DNA of 62,435 bases from an uncultured Lachnospiraceae bacterium (GCA_910579285.1 CAJTTT010000020.1:1-62435); one strand, 5' to 3'; shown: positions 48,809 through 57,271, numbered from the stretch's first letter. Translations and numbers: made by a program. Notes: generated from the sequence alone by a model not told the origin.

Positions 48809-48837
48809 ATCATAGCATTTTCCCTCCCGCTTCGCAA
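48809..48837 (-). promoter_or_regulatory. ruvB promoter with extended -10
   Basis: On the minus strand TTGCGA (48837-48832) and TATGAT (48814-48809) are 17 bp apart, with TGC just before the -10 (extended -10). The start codon used at 48745 is 63 bp downstream. Confidence 0.7.
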
Positions 48838-48857
48838 GATACTCCATTTTTTCACCC

Positions 48858-48886
48858 TTGCCAAGCGTCCCGATTCATTATAAGAT
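48858..48886 (+). promoter_or_regulatory. possible promoter of the DUF1538 gene
   Basis: TTGCCA (48858-48863) and TAAGAT (48881-48886) are 17 bp apart. The match is moderate, but the gap has no better candidate on the plus strand. Confidence 0.4.
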
Positions 48887-48960
48887 AATATCGTGGACAG
48901 ATTCCCGTGGAAGCCGTCCGCCAGTCTAAAAACAACGTGTAAATAAATGGGGTGAATTTT

Positions 48961-50520
48961 TTGCAGGCAAAAATAATTTTACGCGGTAAACTCATGGAAA
49001 AACTGCGCGAGGCATTGGTTGCAGTTCTGCCGATCATTGTCATTGTGCTTCTTTTGTGCTTTTCTGTGGCACCGATTTCTCCAAGCATTCTCCTGTGCTT
49101 TCTGATCGGCGCCGTACTGCTGATTCTGGGCATGATGTTCTTTACGCTGGGGGCGGAGCTCGCCATGTCTCCTATGGGGGAGAAGGTCGGCACCTGCATG
49201 ACCAAGAGCAAAAAACTCAGCGTCATTGTTTCCCTCTCGTTTCTTCTAGGCTTTATCATCACCGTATCCGAACCCGACCTGCAGGTGCTTGCCGGACAGG
49301 TGCCCTCCATCCCAAATGGTATCCTGATCGGTGCGGTGGCCGGAGGCGTTGCGCTCTTTCTCGTGATTGCCCTGCTTCGTATGCTGTTTCGCATTCCCCT
49401 GCCGCCTTTGCTTATCTTCTTTTATATACTGGTCTTTGTGCTGGCTCTTTTTGTGCCAGATGACTTTTTAAGCGTAGCCTTCGATTCCGGCGGTGTGACC
49501 ACAGGCCCCATGACAGTGCCCTTTATCATGGCGCTTGGTGTAGGCGTGGCCGCCATCCGTAATGACCGCCACGCAGCGGACGACAGCTTCGGTCTTGTGG
49601 CCCTGTGCTCCATCGGCCCCATCGTGTCAGTGCTGATCCTCGGCATGATCTATCATCCCGGCGAGAGCAGTTATGTGCCGCCGGTTATTCCCTCCGTGGA
49701 AACTTCTGTAGAACTGTGGACGCTGTTCCATCGGGGATTTCCCACTTACATAGCGGAGATCGCGGTCTCCCTTTTTCCGATTGTACTCTTTTTCGGACTG
49801 TTTCAGCTCGCGGTACTGAAACTTTCCAGGCGTACCCTCTCCAAAATGGTGATTGGCCTGGCCTACACTTATATCGGACTGGTTCTGTTTATGACCGGCG
49901 TAAATGTCGGCTTTATGCCCGCCGGAAACTATCTTGGACAGATATTAGGCTCCTCCTCCAATCCGTGGTTTCTCATTCCCATCGCCATGATTATGGGCTT
50001 CTTTATCGTAAAGGCGGAACCTGCTGTCTATGTATTGAACAAACAGGTGGAGGAAATTACCGATGGCGCTATTTCCGCAGACTCTATGGGAACCTGTCTC
50101 TCCGTAGGTGTCGCCATATCTCTCGGCATCGCCATGCTGCGCGTGCTGACAGGTATCTCCGTCATGTGGTTTCTGATTCCCGGTTACGCTTTCGCTCTCG
50201 GCATTTCCTTCTTTGTGCCGAAAATTTACACGGCCATCGCCTTCGACTCCGGCGGCGTGGCTTCCGGCCCCATGACTGCGGCCTTTCTGCTTCCTCTGGC
50301 GCAGGGCGCCTGCGGTGCGGTCGGCGGCAGTATCGTGACGGACGCTTTCGGCATTGTGGCGATGGTTGCCATGACGCCGCTTATCACCATACAGCTTCTC
50401 GGTCTTCTCTCCCAGCGTCAGAAAGCGACAGGGAGAAAGAAACGCCGTCTTGCCGGACAGCTGGCAGGTCTGGTTCCGACATCTGCAGCCGAGGCAGAAG
50501 ATGTTATTATCGAACTCTAA
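48961..50520 (+). CDS. DUF1538 integral membrane protein, likely transporter
   Basis: About 519 residues with some 12 membrane helices. It is built as two related halves: each has a helix pair and the signature AFDSGGV..GPMT (FDSGGVTTGPMTVPFIMALG and AFDSGGVASGPMTAAFLLPL). It opens with EKLREALVAVLPIIVIVLLL. The duplicated signature suggests an inverted-repeat transporter fold; no substrate is known to me. The start is uncertain: TTG at 48961 has GGGGTGAATTTT upstream, while GTG at 48952 and ATG at 48994 are alternatives. A PII-like gene follows 139 bp downstream, on the same strand. Confidence 0.85.
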   Translation: MQAKIILRGKLMEKLREALVAVLPIIVIVLLLCFSVAPISPSILLCFLIGAVLLILGMMFFTLGAELAMSPMGEKVGTCMTKSKKLSVIVSLSFLLGFIITVSEPDLQVLAGQVPSIPNGILIGAVAGGVALFLVIALLRMLFRIPLPPLLIFFYILVFVLALFVPDDFLSVAFDSGGVTTGPMTVPFIMALGVGVAAIRNDRHAADDSFGLVALCSIGPIVSVLILGMIYHPGESSYVPPVIPSVETSVELWTLFHRGFPTYIAEIAVSLFPIVLFFGLFQLAVLKLSRRTLSKMVIGLAYTYIGLVLFMTGVNVGFMPAGNYLGQILGSSSNPWFLIPIAMIMGFFIVKAEPAVYVLNKQVEEITDGAISADSMGTCLSVGVAISLGIAMLRVLTGISVMWFLIPGYAFALGISFFVPKIYTAIAFDSGGVASGPMTAAFLLPLAQGACGAVGGSIVTDAFGIVAMVAMTPLITIQLLGLLSQRQKATGRKKRRLAGQLAGLVPTSAAEAEDVIIEL

Positions 50521-50640
50521 TCAAGTATCAAACTTGCAGCGCAGCAAGCTGCCTGGTATTTGACCCCCGCGGCATTCGCCAGGATGCTAAAGCCAACCTT
50601 TGGTTTTGTGCAAGCACGGCGCCTGGCTCATTGCCCGCGG
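50521..50640. repeat. structured element between the DUF1538 and PII genes
   Basis: Two hairpins. 50521-50563 pairs TCAAGTATCA with TGGTATTTGA around CTTGC..GCAAG. 50565-50640 pairs CCGCGG..GCCAGG with CCTGGC..CCGCGG and has a tip GTGC-AA-GCAC. The tip and the CATTCGC segment link it to the 13221 and 55146 elements. Confidence 0.6.
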
Positions 50641-50659
50641 AAATAAACGGAGGATATCC

Positions 50660-51388
50660 ATGAGTGAACTATATATGATGACAGCCATCATCACCAGGGA
50701 CCGCACGAAAGAATTTGCGGCATTTTACGACAGATCCAATGTCCCGGTCAATTTCATCACGCTTGGAAACGGCACCGCCACCAATGAGCTGATGGACTAT
50801 TTCGGTCTGGACGGCACGGAAAAGGCCGTCATCTTTTCCATTGTCACCCGCAAGACCTGGAAAAAGTTAAAGACCGGCTTAGAGCGGGAAATGCGCATTG
50901 ACATTCCCGGCACGGGCGTTGCATTCATCATTCCGTTAGCCAGCATCGGCGGCCTTAGACAGCTCCGTTTCCTGACGGGGGAAGAAACCTTTGAACATGG
51001 GGAGGAAACAGTTTTGAAGGATACGAAATACGAACTTTTAGTCATCATCGCCAATCAGGGCTACACCGAAATGATTATGGACGCCGCCAGAAAAATGCAG
51101 GCCGGCGGCGGCACAGTCATCCACGCCAAGGGCACCGGCATGGAGAGCGCCGACAAATTCTTAGGCGTCACGCTCGCCTCCGAGAAGGAACTCATCTTCA
51201 TCGTTGTAAAAAAGGAGCAGAAAAACGCCATCATGCGTGCTGTTATGGATGAGGCCGGACTTACCACCAAAGCAAAATCCGTGGTTTTCTCTCTCCCTGT
51301 AACGGAAACCGCAGGCATGCGCCTGTTGGAGCATTATGCGGAGGAGGATACCGAGGAGGAACCCGCCGATCCCGAGCCGAATGAATGA
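50660..51388 (+). CDS. tandem PII-like (GlnB-fold) regulatory protein
   Basis: A 242-residue protein made of two GlnB-like halves. Residues 1-105 (SELYMMTAIITRDRTKEFAA to FIIPLASIGG) are a diverged copy. Residues about 124-220 (YELLVIIANQGYTEMIMDAA, GGGTVIHAKGTG, FLGVTLASEKELIFIVV) are a clearer one. Ordinary PII proteins are about 112 residues and trimeric, so a fused double domain is unusual. PII-type proteins often bind nucleotides and gate a membrane transporter beside them; the DUF1538 protein is the obvious partner (inference). An acidic tail (EEDTEEEPADPEPNE) ends it. The ATG at 50660 has GGAGGATATCC upstream. Confidence 0.83.
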   Translation: MSELYMMTAIITRDRTKEFAAFYDRSNVPVNFITLGNGTATNELMDYFGLDGTEKAVIFSIVTRKTWKKLKTGLEREMRIDIPGTGVAFIIPLASIGGLRQLRFLTGEETFEHGEETVLKDTKYELLVIIANQGYTEMIMDAARKMQAGGGTVIHAKGTGMESADKFLGVTLASEKELIFIVVKKEQKNAIMRAVMDEAGLTTKAKSVVFSLPVTETAGMRLLEHYAEEDTEEEPADPEPNE

Positions 51389-51412
51389 AAAGCTTCTGCG
51401 CGCAGCATACAG

Positions 51413-51446
51413 CGTCTGTTCTCTCCATGAACAGGCGTTTTTATTT
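51413..51446 (+). terminator. terminator after the PII-like gene
   Basis: CGTCTGTTC pairs with GAACAGGCG around TCTCCAT and is followed by TTTTTATTT. It lies between two converging genes. Confidence 0.85.
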
Positions 51447-51447
51447 G

Positions 51448-53349
51448 TCAGTCCGTACCACGTTTCTCCCGCGCCATTTCCTCCCGCCTGTACTGCAGGC
51501 GGTAAAGCCTGTCATATTTCCCATGCAGCTTAAGAAGCTCCTGGTGCGTCCCCTGTTCCACAATCTTTCCGTGGGAAAGCACAATGATCCTGTCTGCATT
51601 CTGAATCGTGGACAATCGGTGGGCCACCATCAACATGGTTCCGATATTCTGCATCTTTTCCAGTGAATTTTGGATTAAGATCTCTGTTTCGGTATCAATA
51701 TTCGCCGTAGCCTCGTCCAGAATCATCACCGCCGGTTTGTGCACAATGGTTCTGGCAAAGGACAAAAGCTGTCTTTGTCCTGCGGAGAAATTATTGCCCC
51801 TCTCCCGCACTTCCTCATCCAGTCCCTTTTCCAGCTTATCTATGAAATGATCCGCGTTCACATAGCGGCATGCTTCTCTGATCTCATCGTCAGAAATATG
51901 TTCCGTCCGCAGCGCGATATTGCTGCGGATCGTCCCCGAAAACAGAAACACATCCTGCAGCATCTGCCCAAACTGACTTCGCAGGGAGGAAATTTTAATT
52001 TTTCGAATGTCAATCCCGTCTATGAGAATTTCACCCTTCTGAAACTCATAATTTCTGCAAAGAAGCGACAGGATCGTAGTCTTTCCCGAGCCGGTGGAAC
52101 CGACAAAAGCCACTGTCTCCTTCGGCATCACATGGAAAGAAACGCCTTTTAGCACCCACTCATCCTCCACATAGGAAAACCACACATCCCGAAACTCGAT
52201 CTCGCCCCTCACATTTTCAAGTTCCACCGCATCCGGCGCATCCTGAATATGCGGTTCCAGATCCATAATCGTAAAAACTTTCTCCGCGGAAGCAAGGGCC
52301 GACTGCAGCCAGTTAAACTGCTCCGCCAGACTCTGGATCGGATTAAAGAACTTTGAAATATACATGTAGAAAGACACCAGCATGCCGCTTGTGATCACCT
52401 GTCCCATAAAAACCTGCTTTTCCAGATACCCTCTGCCGCCCAGATACAAAAGGCAGAGAATGGAACTGACATAGAGCATATACACCAGCGGCCGGAAAAT
52501 ACCAAACACCAGTATCTGCTCCTGTTTCGCCCGGCCAAGCGCATTGCTCTTTTCTACGAAATCCTTAAGTTTTGCATTTTCCCGGTTAAAAATCTGAGTG
52601 ATCTTAATGCCGGAAAGGTTCTCAGACAGATAAGTGTTGATATCCGTCGTGCAGTCTTTCACCTTTCGGTAGGCACGTCTGGAAAATTTACGAAAAATCA
52701 CCGTAAACAACACAATAAAAGGTACAAAGCAGAGGATCATCAGCGTCAGTTCATAGCTTAACACAAGCATGGCCGCAAACACGCCAACGATCACAAATAT
52801 ATTTTTCACGAAATTGACCAATAGATTGGTGAACATCATGGAAATCGCATTGGTGTCATTGGTCACACGGGTTACGAGCTTACCCACAGGTATCTCGTTG
52901 AGCTGCTCGTGGGAAAGGCTCTCGATCTTCACAAACAGGTCTTCCCTCAGAACGGAAATAATTCTCTGTCCCGTCTTTTGCAGCAGCACCGCCTGTATGT
53001 ACGCACACACCATAGAAACGATCAGAATGCCCACATAGACCGTCACTGCCCGGTAAATCTGCGGCATTCGGAACTTTCCCGCGACCAGCTCCTCAATCCG
53101 GCCGATAATAAAGGGGGAAACCACATCGTAAGCAATGGTAAACAGCATGACTATGCCCACCAGCAGAAACTGCGGCAGATACGGTCTGGCATAGTGGAGC
53201 AGCCGTCTCATAATTTCCCGGTCATCAATCTGCCTTTCAAATCCCATCGTCTGCTTTTTATCTTTCACCGCCAGATAGGCAGTCAGAAGAACAAGCGCGA
53301 ACAGACCTACAATCGCTCCCACCACGATCAGCGGATAATACTCATACAT
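51448..53349 (-). CDS. heterodimeric ABC exporter subunit with canonical Walker B
   Basis: A 633-residue half-transporter. A first helix (YYPLIVVGAIVGLFALVLL), a linker and a six-helix permease domain are followed by the ATPase with Walker A FVGSTGSGKTTILSL and Walker B VMILDEATANID carrying the catalytic Glu. The signature is FSAGQ instead of LSGGQ. The ATG at 53349 overlaps the end of the partner gene by 8 bp. The asymmetry with that partner is typical of multidrug or lipid exporters such as LmrCD and TM287/288. Substrate unknown. Confidence 0.92.
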   Translation of the reverse strand: MYEYYPLIVVGAIVGLFALVLLTAYLAVKDKKQTMGFERQIDDREIMRRLLHYARPYLPQFLLVGIVMLFTIAYDVVSPFIIGRIEELVAGKFRMPQIYRAVTVYVGILIVSMVCAYIQAVLLQKTGQRIISVLREDLFVKIESLSHEQLNEIPVGKLVTRVTNDTNAISMMFTNLLVNFVKNIFVIVGVFAAMLVLSYELTLMILCFVPFIVLFTVIFRKFSRRAYRKVKDCTTDINTYLSENLSGIKITQIFNRENAKLKDFVEKSNALGRAKQEQILVFGIFRPLVYMLYVSSILCLLYLGGRGYLEKQVFMGQVITSGMLVSFYMYISKFFNPIQSLAEQFNWLQSALASAEKVFTIMDLEPHIQDAPDAVELENVRGEIEFRDVWFSYVEDEWVLKGVSFHVMPKETVAFVGSTGSGKTTILSLLCRNYEFQKGEILIDGIDIRKIKISSLRSQFGQMLQDVFLFSGTIRSNIALRTEHISDDEIREACRYVNADHFIDKLEKGLDEEVRERGNNFSAGQRQLLSFARTIVHKPAVMILDEATANIDTETEILIQNSLEKMQNIGTMLMVAHRLSTIQNADRIIVLSHGKIVEQGTHQELLKLHGKYDRLYRLQYRREEMAREKRGTD

Positions 53350-55126
53350 CTGCCTCACCCCCTTCTTCCTCCTCCATGCGCTGCAGATCGACCATCCGCC
53401 GATAATCCGCACAGCCCTCATAAAGGCTTTCATGGCTGCCCACCGCACGGACACGCCCCTCGTCTATAAAGATAATTTTGTCCATACGCTCCACAGTGGA
53501 AATACGGTGAGCGATCAGTATGGTAGTCCGCCCCTGCCGCTCCTCCAGCAGGTTTTTCAAAATGATCTTTTCCGTCTTCATATCCACCGCCGAAACCGAA
53601 TCGTCAAGGATCAGAACGGCCGCCTGTTTTAAGAGCGCCCGTGCAATGGAAATTCTCTGTTTCTGCCCGCCGGAGACCGTCACGCCCCGCTCCCCGAGAA
53701 CGGTCCGATAACCCGCCGTAAAATCCGAAATATCATCGTGCACATCAGAAAGCCTTGCCGCGCGCTCCACCAACGCGTCATCGGCCTCATCTACCGCAAA
53801 AGAAATATTGTTTGCAATGGTATCGGAAAAGAGAAAGTTGTCCTGGGGCACATAGGAACACCCCTCCCGCACCGAACGGATGGAAACCGTGTTCACATCA
53901 TGCCCGTCGATAAAGAGCGTACCGTCCGGCACATTGTAGGCGCGCAGGATCAGATCCACGAGAATCGTCTTCCCGGAGCCGGTTCTGCCCACCACGCCCA
54001 CGCTCTCCCCCGCGTGAATGGTAAAGGAGACGTCCTTTAGCGCGTCTGTCTCCCCGTCTGGATAGCGGAAGGAAAGGTGCCTGAACTCGATCTCACCCTT
54101 CATGTCAGTCAGATCGGCCACATCCGCCCTGTCTTTTACTGTGATCTCGGCGTCTAAAAGCTCACTGATGCGGTTTAAGGACGCCTTTCCCCTTGACGTC
54201 TTCTCAATCAGCATGGACACCGCCATGACCGGCCAGATGATCGAATTAAAGTAAACAATATATTCCACAAGCTGCCCCGCGTCAAACCTTCCACAGTAAA
54301 CCAGATAGCCGCCGTAGCCGAGAATCACACAGATCACCGACTCCACAAGCAGGATCGTCAGAATATCAAGCAGCATGGAAATCCGGGTGTAGGAAACATT
54401 GATCTCCTCGTTTTCCCGATTCAGTTTCTCAAACTCCTTCAGTTCCAGAATTTCCTTCACAAAAGCCTTGATCACTGCAATTCCAGAAAAATTTTCCTGG
54501 GAAAAATCGGACAGTCTGGAAAACGCTTCCTGTCTGATCTCCCATTTCGCCTTCATTGCCTTAAACAAAACCGTCCCGATCAAAAACAGCAGTATCATCG
54601 GAATCATAGACAGCCCTGTCAGTTTCCTGTCCATGTTCCACATTTTAAAGAAGGCGAGCAGCCCTAAAAACAGGGCGTCAGCAAACATAAGCACGCCGTC
54701 GCCAAAACACTCCTGTATGGTGTCCAGATCGTTGGTAAACAGGCTCATCAGGTTACCCACTTTATTCACCTGGAAATAATCCTGCGACAGATTCTTACAG
54801 TGGTCAAACATACGGTTTCTCAGATCGGTTTCCACCTTGATGGCCGCTCCGTAAAAGCTGACGCGCCACAAAAAACGCCCCACCACCATGACAAGTATGA
54901 CCGCGATGGCCCGCAGACACACCTCGTCTAACAGAACCTCCCGGGTGAAGGGCACAAAAACCCCGTCTATTTCCACAAGGCTGCCGTTCATGCCGTTTAC
55001 CACGATACGATAGAGTTCCGGCAAAACCAATTGAAAATAGTCGACAAAAATAAGCGCCGCAATGCCCACCAGCAAAAGCGGCCCATGTTTGATATAATAG
55101 CGGTTAATGTGTTTTCCGAAAATCAA
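53342..55126 (-). CDS. heterodimeric ABC exporter subunit with degenerate Walker B
   Basis: A 594-residue half-transporter with a permease domain and an ATPase: Walker A VVGRTGSGKTILVDL, signature VSGGQKQRISIARAL, Walker B VLILDDSVSAVD. The catalytic Glu is replaced by Asp (LDD), so one ATP site of the pair is degenerate. The frame opens at 55141 with TTG, but the TTG at 55126 has GGAGG eight bases before it. It is the first gene of the pair, and a 152-bp repeat lies just upstream. No regulator gene is adjacent. Confidence 0.92.
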   Translation of the reverse strand: MIFGKHINRYYIKHGPLLLVGIAALIFVDYFQLVLPELYRIVVNGMNGSLVEIDGVFVPFTREVLLDEVCLRAIAVILVMVVGRFLWRVSFYGAAIKVETDLRNRMFDHCKNLSQDYFQVNKVGNLMSLFTNDLDTIQECFGDGVLMFADALFLGLLAFFKMWNMDRKLTGLSMIPMILLFLIGTVLFKAMKAKWEIRQEAFSRLSDFSQENFSGIAVIKAFVKEILELKEFEKLNRENEEINVSYTRISMLLDILTILLVESVICVILGYGGYLVYCGRFDAGQLVEYIVYFNSIIWPVMAVSMLIEKTSRGKASLNRISELLDAEITVKDRADVADLTDMKGEIEFRHLSFRYPDGETDALKDVSFTIHAGESVGVVGRTGSGKTILVDLILRAYNVPDGTLFIDGHDVNTVSIRSVREGCSYVPQDNFLFSDTIANNISFAVDEADDALVERAARLSDVHDDISDFTAGYRTVLGERGVTVSGGQKQRISIARALLKQAAVLILDDSVSAVDMKTEKIILKNLLEERQGRTTILIAHRISTVERMDKIIFIDEGRVRAVGSHESLYEGCADYRRMVDLQRMEEEEGGEADV

Positions 55127-55145
55127 TGTGTATTCCTCCAATGCA

Positions 55146-55297
55146 TTCAGCCCACGCCCATTCGCAAAACCGCGCTTTCAGCGCTCTCCGCTGCTTCGCA
55201 GCTCTTTTTTGCTCATAAGATGGCGCTCCCTCAGAGCATCATCCGTCTGTCAACCTTGTGCAAGCACAGTTTGCCCGACAGATAATGCTCTGGCTGA
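55146..55297. repeat. 152-bp structured intergenic element, copy 2 (ruvA-ABC gap)
   Basis: Same length and ends as 13221-13372. Internal hairpins are CTGC-TTC-GCAG and a long arm AGAGCAT..TCTGTC..GTGC-AA-GCAC..GACAGA..ATGCTCT. In this copy the order of the AGAGCAT/ATGCTCT arms is reversed relative to copy 1, yet they still pair. Confidence 0.75.
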
Positions 55298-55301
55298 GCT
55301 G

Positions 55302-55922
55302 CTAGAACATATGTTTCAGCGCAAGTTTCAGGATCGTCTCCGATGTGGTGTCCTCCGTAACCTCCACTTTCTTCACCGCAGCCGTTGCATCGGAGGCCGC
55401 ATACCCAAGCGCTACCAACGCCTCTATGGCCTCCCGCTTCATCAGATTGTCGCCCCCCTGTGCTCCGGCAGCGTTACCCGAAGCGCCTGCCGGCTCGCCG
55501 AGTCCCTTTAGCGTATCTTCCAGTGAAATCTTATCACGCAGTTCCAGAATCACCCGCTCCGCCGTCTTCGCACCGATCCCAGGCGCCTTCGCGATGGCCT
55601 TTGCGTCCCCCGCCATAACGGCAAACCGCAGGGCATCCGCGCTCATCACCGAGAGGACCGCAAGCCCGCCCTTTGGGCCGATCCCGTTTACTGCGATCAG
55701 CTTCTTAAAAATTTCCAGATCATCCCTTGTCAGAAAGCCGAAAAGCGCAAAAGCATCCTCCCTCACTAACGTATAGGTGTATATTTTCACTTCGTTGCCC
55801 ACGCCCGGCAGAAGCTCTGCCGTGGCAGTGGAAACCTTGATGTTATAACCGATCCCCCCTGCTTCCACCACCACCGAATCCTCCGTGGTCTCCTCAAGCG
55901 TTCCCTTTATGTATGCGTACAT
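55302..55922 (-). CDS. ruvA: Holliday junction DNA-binding protein RuvA
   Basis: A 206-residue tetrameric protein that loads RuvB on junctions. It has an N-terminal OB fold (YAYIKGTLEETTEDSVVVEA), two helix-hairpin-helix motifs (VNGIGPKGGLAVLS and APGIGAKTAERVILEL), and a C-terminal RuvB-contact domain (EAIEALVALGYAASDATAAV). A Gly/Ala-rich linker lies near 145. It follows the Gx transporter gene. RuvB is not adjacent. Confidence 0.96.
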   Translation of the reverse strand: MYAYIKGTLEETTEDSVVVEAGGIGYNIKVSTATAELLPGVGNEVKIYTYTLVREDAFALFGFLTRDDLEIFKKLIAVNGIGPKGGLAVLSVMSADALRFAVMAGDAKAIAKAPGIGAKTAERVILELRDKISLEDTLKGLGEPAGASGNAAGAQGGDNLMKREAIEALVALGYAASDATAAVKKVEVTEDTTSETILKLALKHMF

Positions 55923-55956
55923 AGTTTCTGTCCCTCCGTAATTGATTCAAATATGC

Positions 55957-56529
55957 TCATTGATTCCACTCTTCTTCCTGCATCATCCGCCGCAGATAAG
56001 GCAAAATCTCCATCCCAGCGACTCCGAGCAACGCTCCCGTTACCGTGCCCGCCACAATTAAAAACGGCACATAGTAAGCGACCGCCAGGGTTTCCACGAC
56101 TGCCATCGCCACAAGAAGCTGCCCCACATTGTGGAACACGCCTCCAAGCACACTCACTCCCACCACGGAAAAACGCTTCGACCGCCTGCCGATGATCATG
56201 GCAAGGAAACTGAACGCTGCCCCCGCCAGCGCATATAAAATCGCATAGAGATTGCTTAACAGGAAGCCGGACAGGACGATCCGCAGAGCGTTCACCAGCA
56301 GCGCCTCCCGCTCCCCCTTTGTTAAAAAATTCACAGGCCCTGTCCGCGATGCCCTCTCACCGCCTGCAGTCTGCTCTTCGTTCCTTCCGCACAGAAGCAG
56401 AAGCACGATCAGATTGGGCAGTCCCAGCTTAATCCCGGGTACCCCGAAAGAAAAAGGAATCAAAGATTCCACATAAGATAAAATCAGAGCCAGCGCCAGC
56501 AAAAAACCAAGTTCAGCCGTCCGTCTCAT
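55957..56529 (-). CDS. Gx transporter family protein (heptaprenyl diphosphate synthase component I-like)
   Basis: A 190-residue membrane protein with about five helices. It has the start MRRTAELGFLLALALILSYV and the family segment SFGVPGIKLGLPNLIVLLLL, which resembles ECF S-components and the protein historically named heptaprenyl diphosphate synthase component I. The ATG at 56529 has GGAGGCGCAGCT before it and overlaps the preceding gene by 17 bp. The NusG-domain-II protein upstream is a usual partner. Confidence 0.88.
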   Translation of the reverse strand: MRRTAELGFLLALALILSYVESLIPFSFGVPGIKLGLPNLIVLLLLCGRNEEQTAGGERASRTGPVNFLTKGEREALLVNALRIVLSGFLLSNLYAILYALAGAAFSFLAMIIGRRSKRFSVVGVSVLGGVFHNVGQLLVAMAVVETLAVAYYVPFLIVAGTVTGALLGVAGMEILPYLRRMMQEEEWNQ

Positions 56530-57133
56530 AGCTGCGCCTCCCCCCATTGTATACGGTTTTTCCTGTTTTCTCCGCCTTCGCCATGACATCCGGGCGTTTT
56601 CCCGTTTTCTCCGCCTTTGCGATGCCATCCAGCGTCCCCTCATCCGCTTCGCCGGCCATTTCCACCACAAGCTTATGCGGCAGACAGATCATGCTCTCCC
56701 CGACGCCCGTAAGGGGGATGTGATGTACGCAGATCTGATCCCTGCAGTCGGCAGCCTCCATGAAAACGCCGGTTGCTGAAACAGCCAGCAGATTGTAGCT
56801 GCTTCCATCAGGAACTGCCGAATCCAGATCGGGTCTTGCATCATACCACTCGCAGGAGACGCTCTCGTCCGGGAAGCGAATCAGACAGTAACGGACGGCC
56901 TCGTCCCCCTCTCCCTCTCCAGTCGTTTTCTGCGGCCGTATCTGTGACAACGGCACATTCATAACCGTCTGGCCGTCATAGGAGATCTGCAGCCTCTGCC
57001 CTTCTTTCCGATTCAAGACAGACCAGCCAAAGCATCCCAATGCCAGAAGCAGAAAAAATGCCATCAGACATATGTCCGCCCTGCTGATCCTTCTGCTGTC
57101 TTTTCTGTTGGTTTCCTTCCTATTTTCAAACAT
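56513..57133 (-). CDS. NusG domain II-containing membrane protein
   Basis: A 206-residue protein with a basic start, one membrane helix (about 25-42, ICLMAFFLLLALGCFGWSV) and an outside beta domain of the NusG-II type, with DCRDQICVHHIPLTGVGESM and ICLPHKLVVEM. The two Cys could form a disulphide or bind metal. Its last 45 residues contain a duplicated AKAEKTGK segment absent from the core domain. A promoter ends only six bases before the ATG, so the message may be leaderless. Confidence 0.85.
   Translation of the reverse strand: MFENRKETNRKDSRRISRADICLMAFFLLLALGCFGWSVLNRKEGQRLQISYDGQTVMNVPLSQIRPQKTTGEGEGDEAVRYCLIRFPDESVSCEWYDARPDLDSAVPDGSSYNLLAVSATGVFMEAADCRDQICVHHIPLTGVGESMICLPHKLVVEMAGEADEGTLDGIAKAEKTGKRPDVMAKAEKTGKTVYNGGRRSYETDG
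56555..56630 (-). repeat. about 36-bp duplicated coding segment in the NusG-II gene
   Basis: 56555-56590 and 56595-56630 match at most positions and encode the two AKAEKTGK units in the C-terminal tail. Confidence 0.65.
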
Positions 57134-57139
57134 ATTGAT

Positions 57140-57168
57140 ATCTTACCACAGACGAACATATGTTTCAA
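57140..57168 (-). promoter_or_regulatory. promoter of the NusG-II / Gx / ruvA unit
   Basis: On the minus strand TTGAAA (57168-57163) and TAAGAT (57145-57140) are 17 bp apart. The ATG at 57133 is six bases beyond the -10, where transcription itself would start. Confidence 0.6.
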
Positions 57169-57231
57169 GTCCTACCTGCACACGAAAAAACCAGGAATCT
57201 TTTTTCCATAGGCACCAATTCACTCCACCCA

Positions 57232-57240
57232 CATAAGATA
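57232..57240 (+). promoter_or_regulatory. possible sigma-E/K-type -10 upstream of the Cys-rich gene
   Basis: CATAAGATA fits the mother-cell CATANNNTA -10 pattern. A CACC 15 bp upstream could be a sigma-K -35, one base short of the usual spacing. No good sigma-A promoter is seen in this gap on the plus strand. Confidence 0.3.
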
Positions 57241-57271
57241 AACCATAACTAACATTTGGAGGGCACTTAAA

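Noticed and set aside
50605..50659. Upstream start of the PII-like gene at 50600
   Set aside because: The extra residues translate the structured repeat; the ATG at 50660 has a good ribosome binding site.
53350..53454. Longer N-terminus of the second ABC subunit
   Set aside because: Arg/Trp-rich extension that lies wholly within the partner gene; the ATG at 53349 gives a normal first helix.
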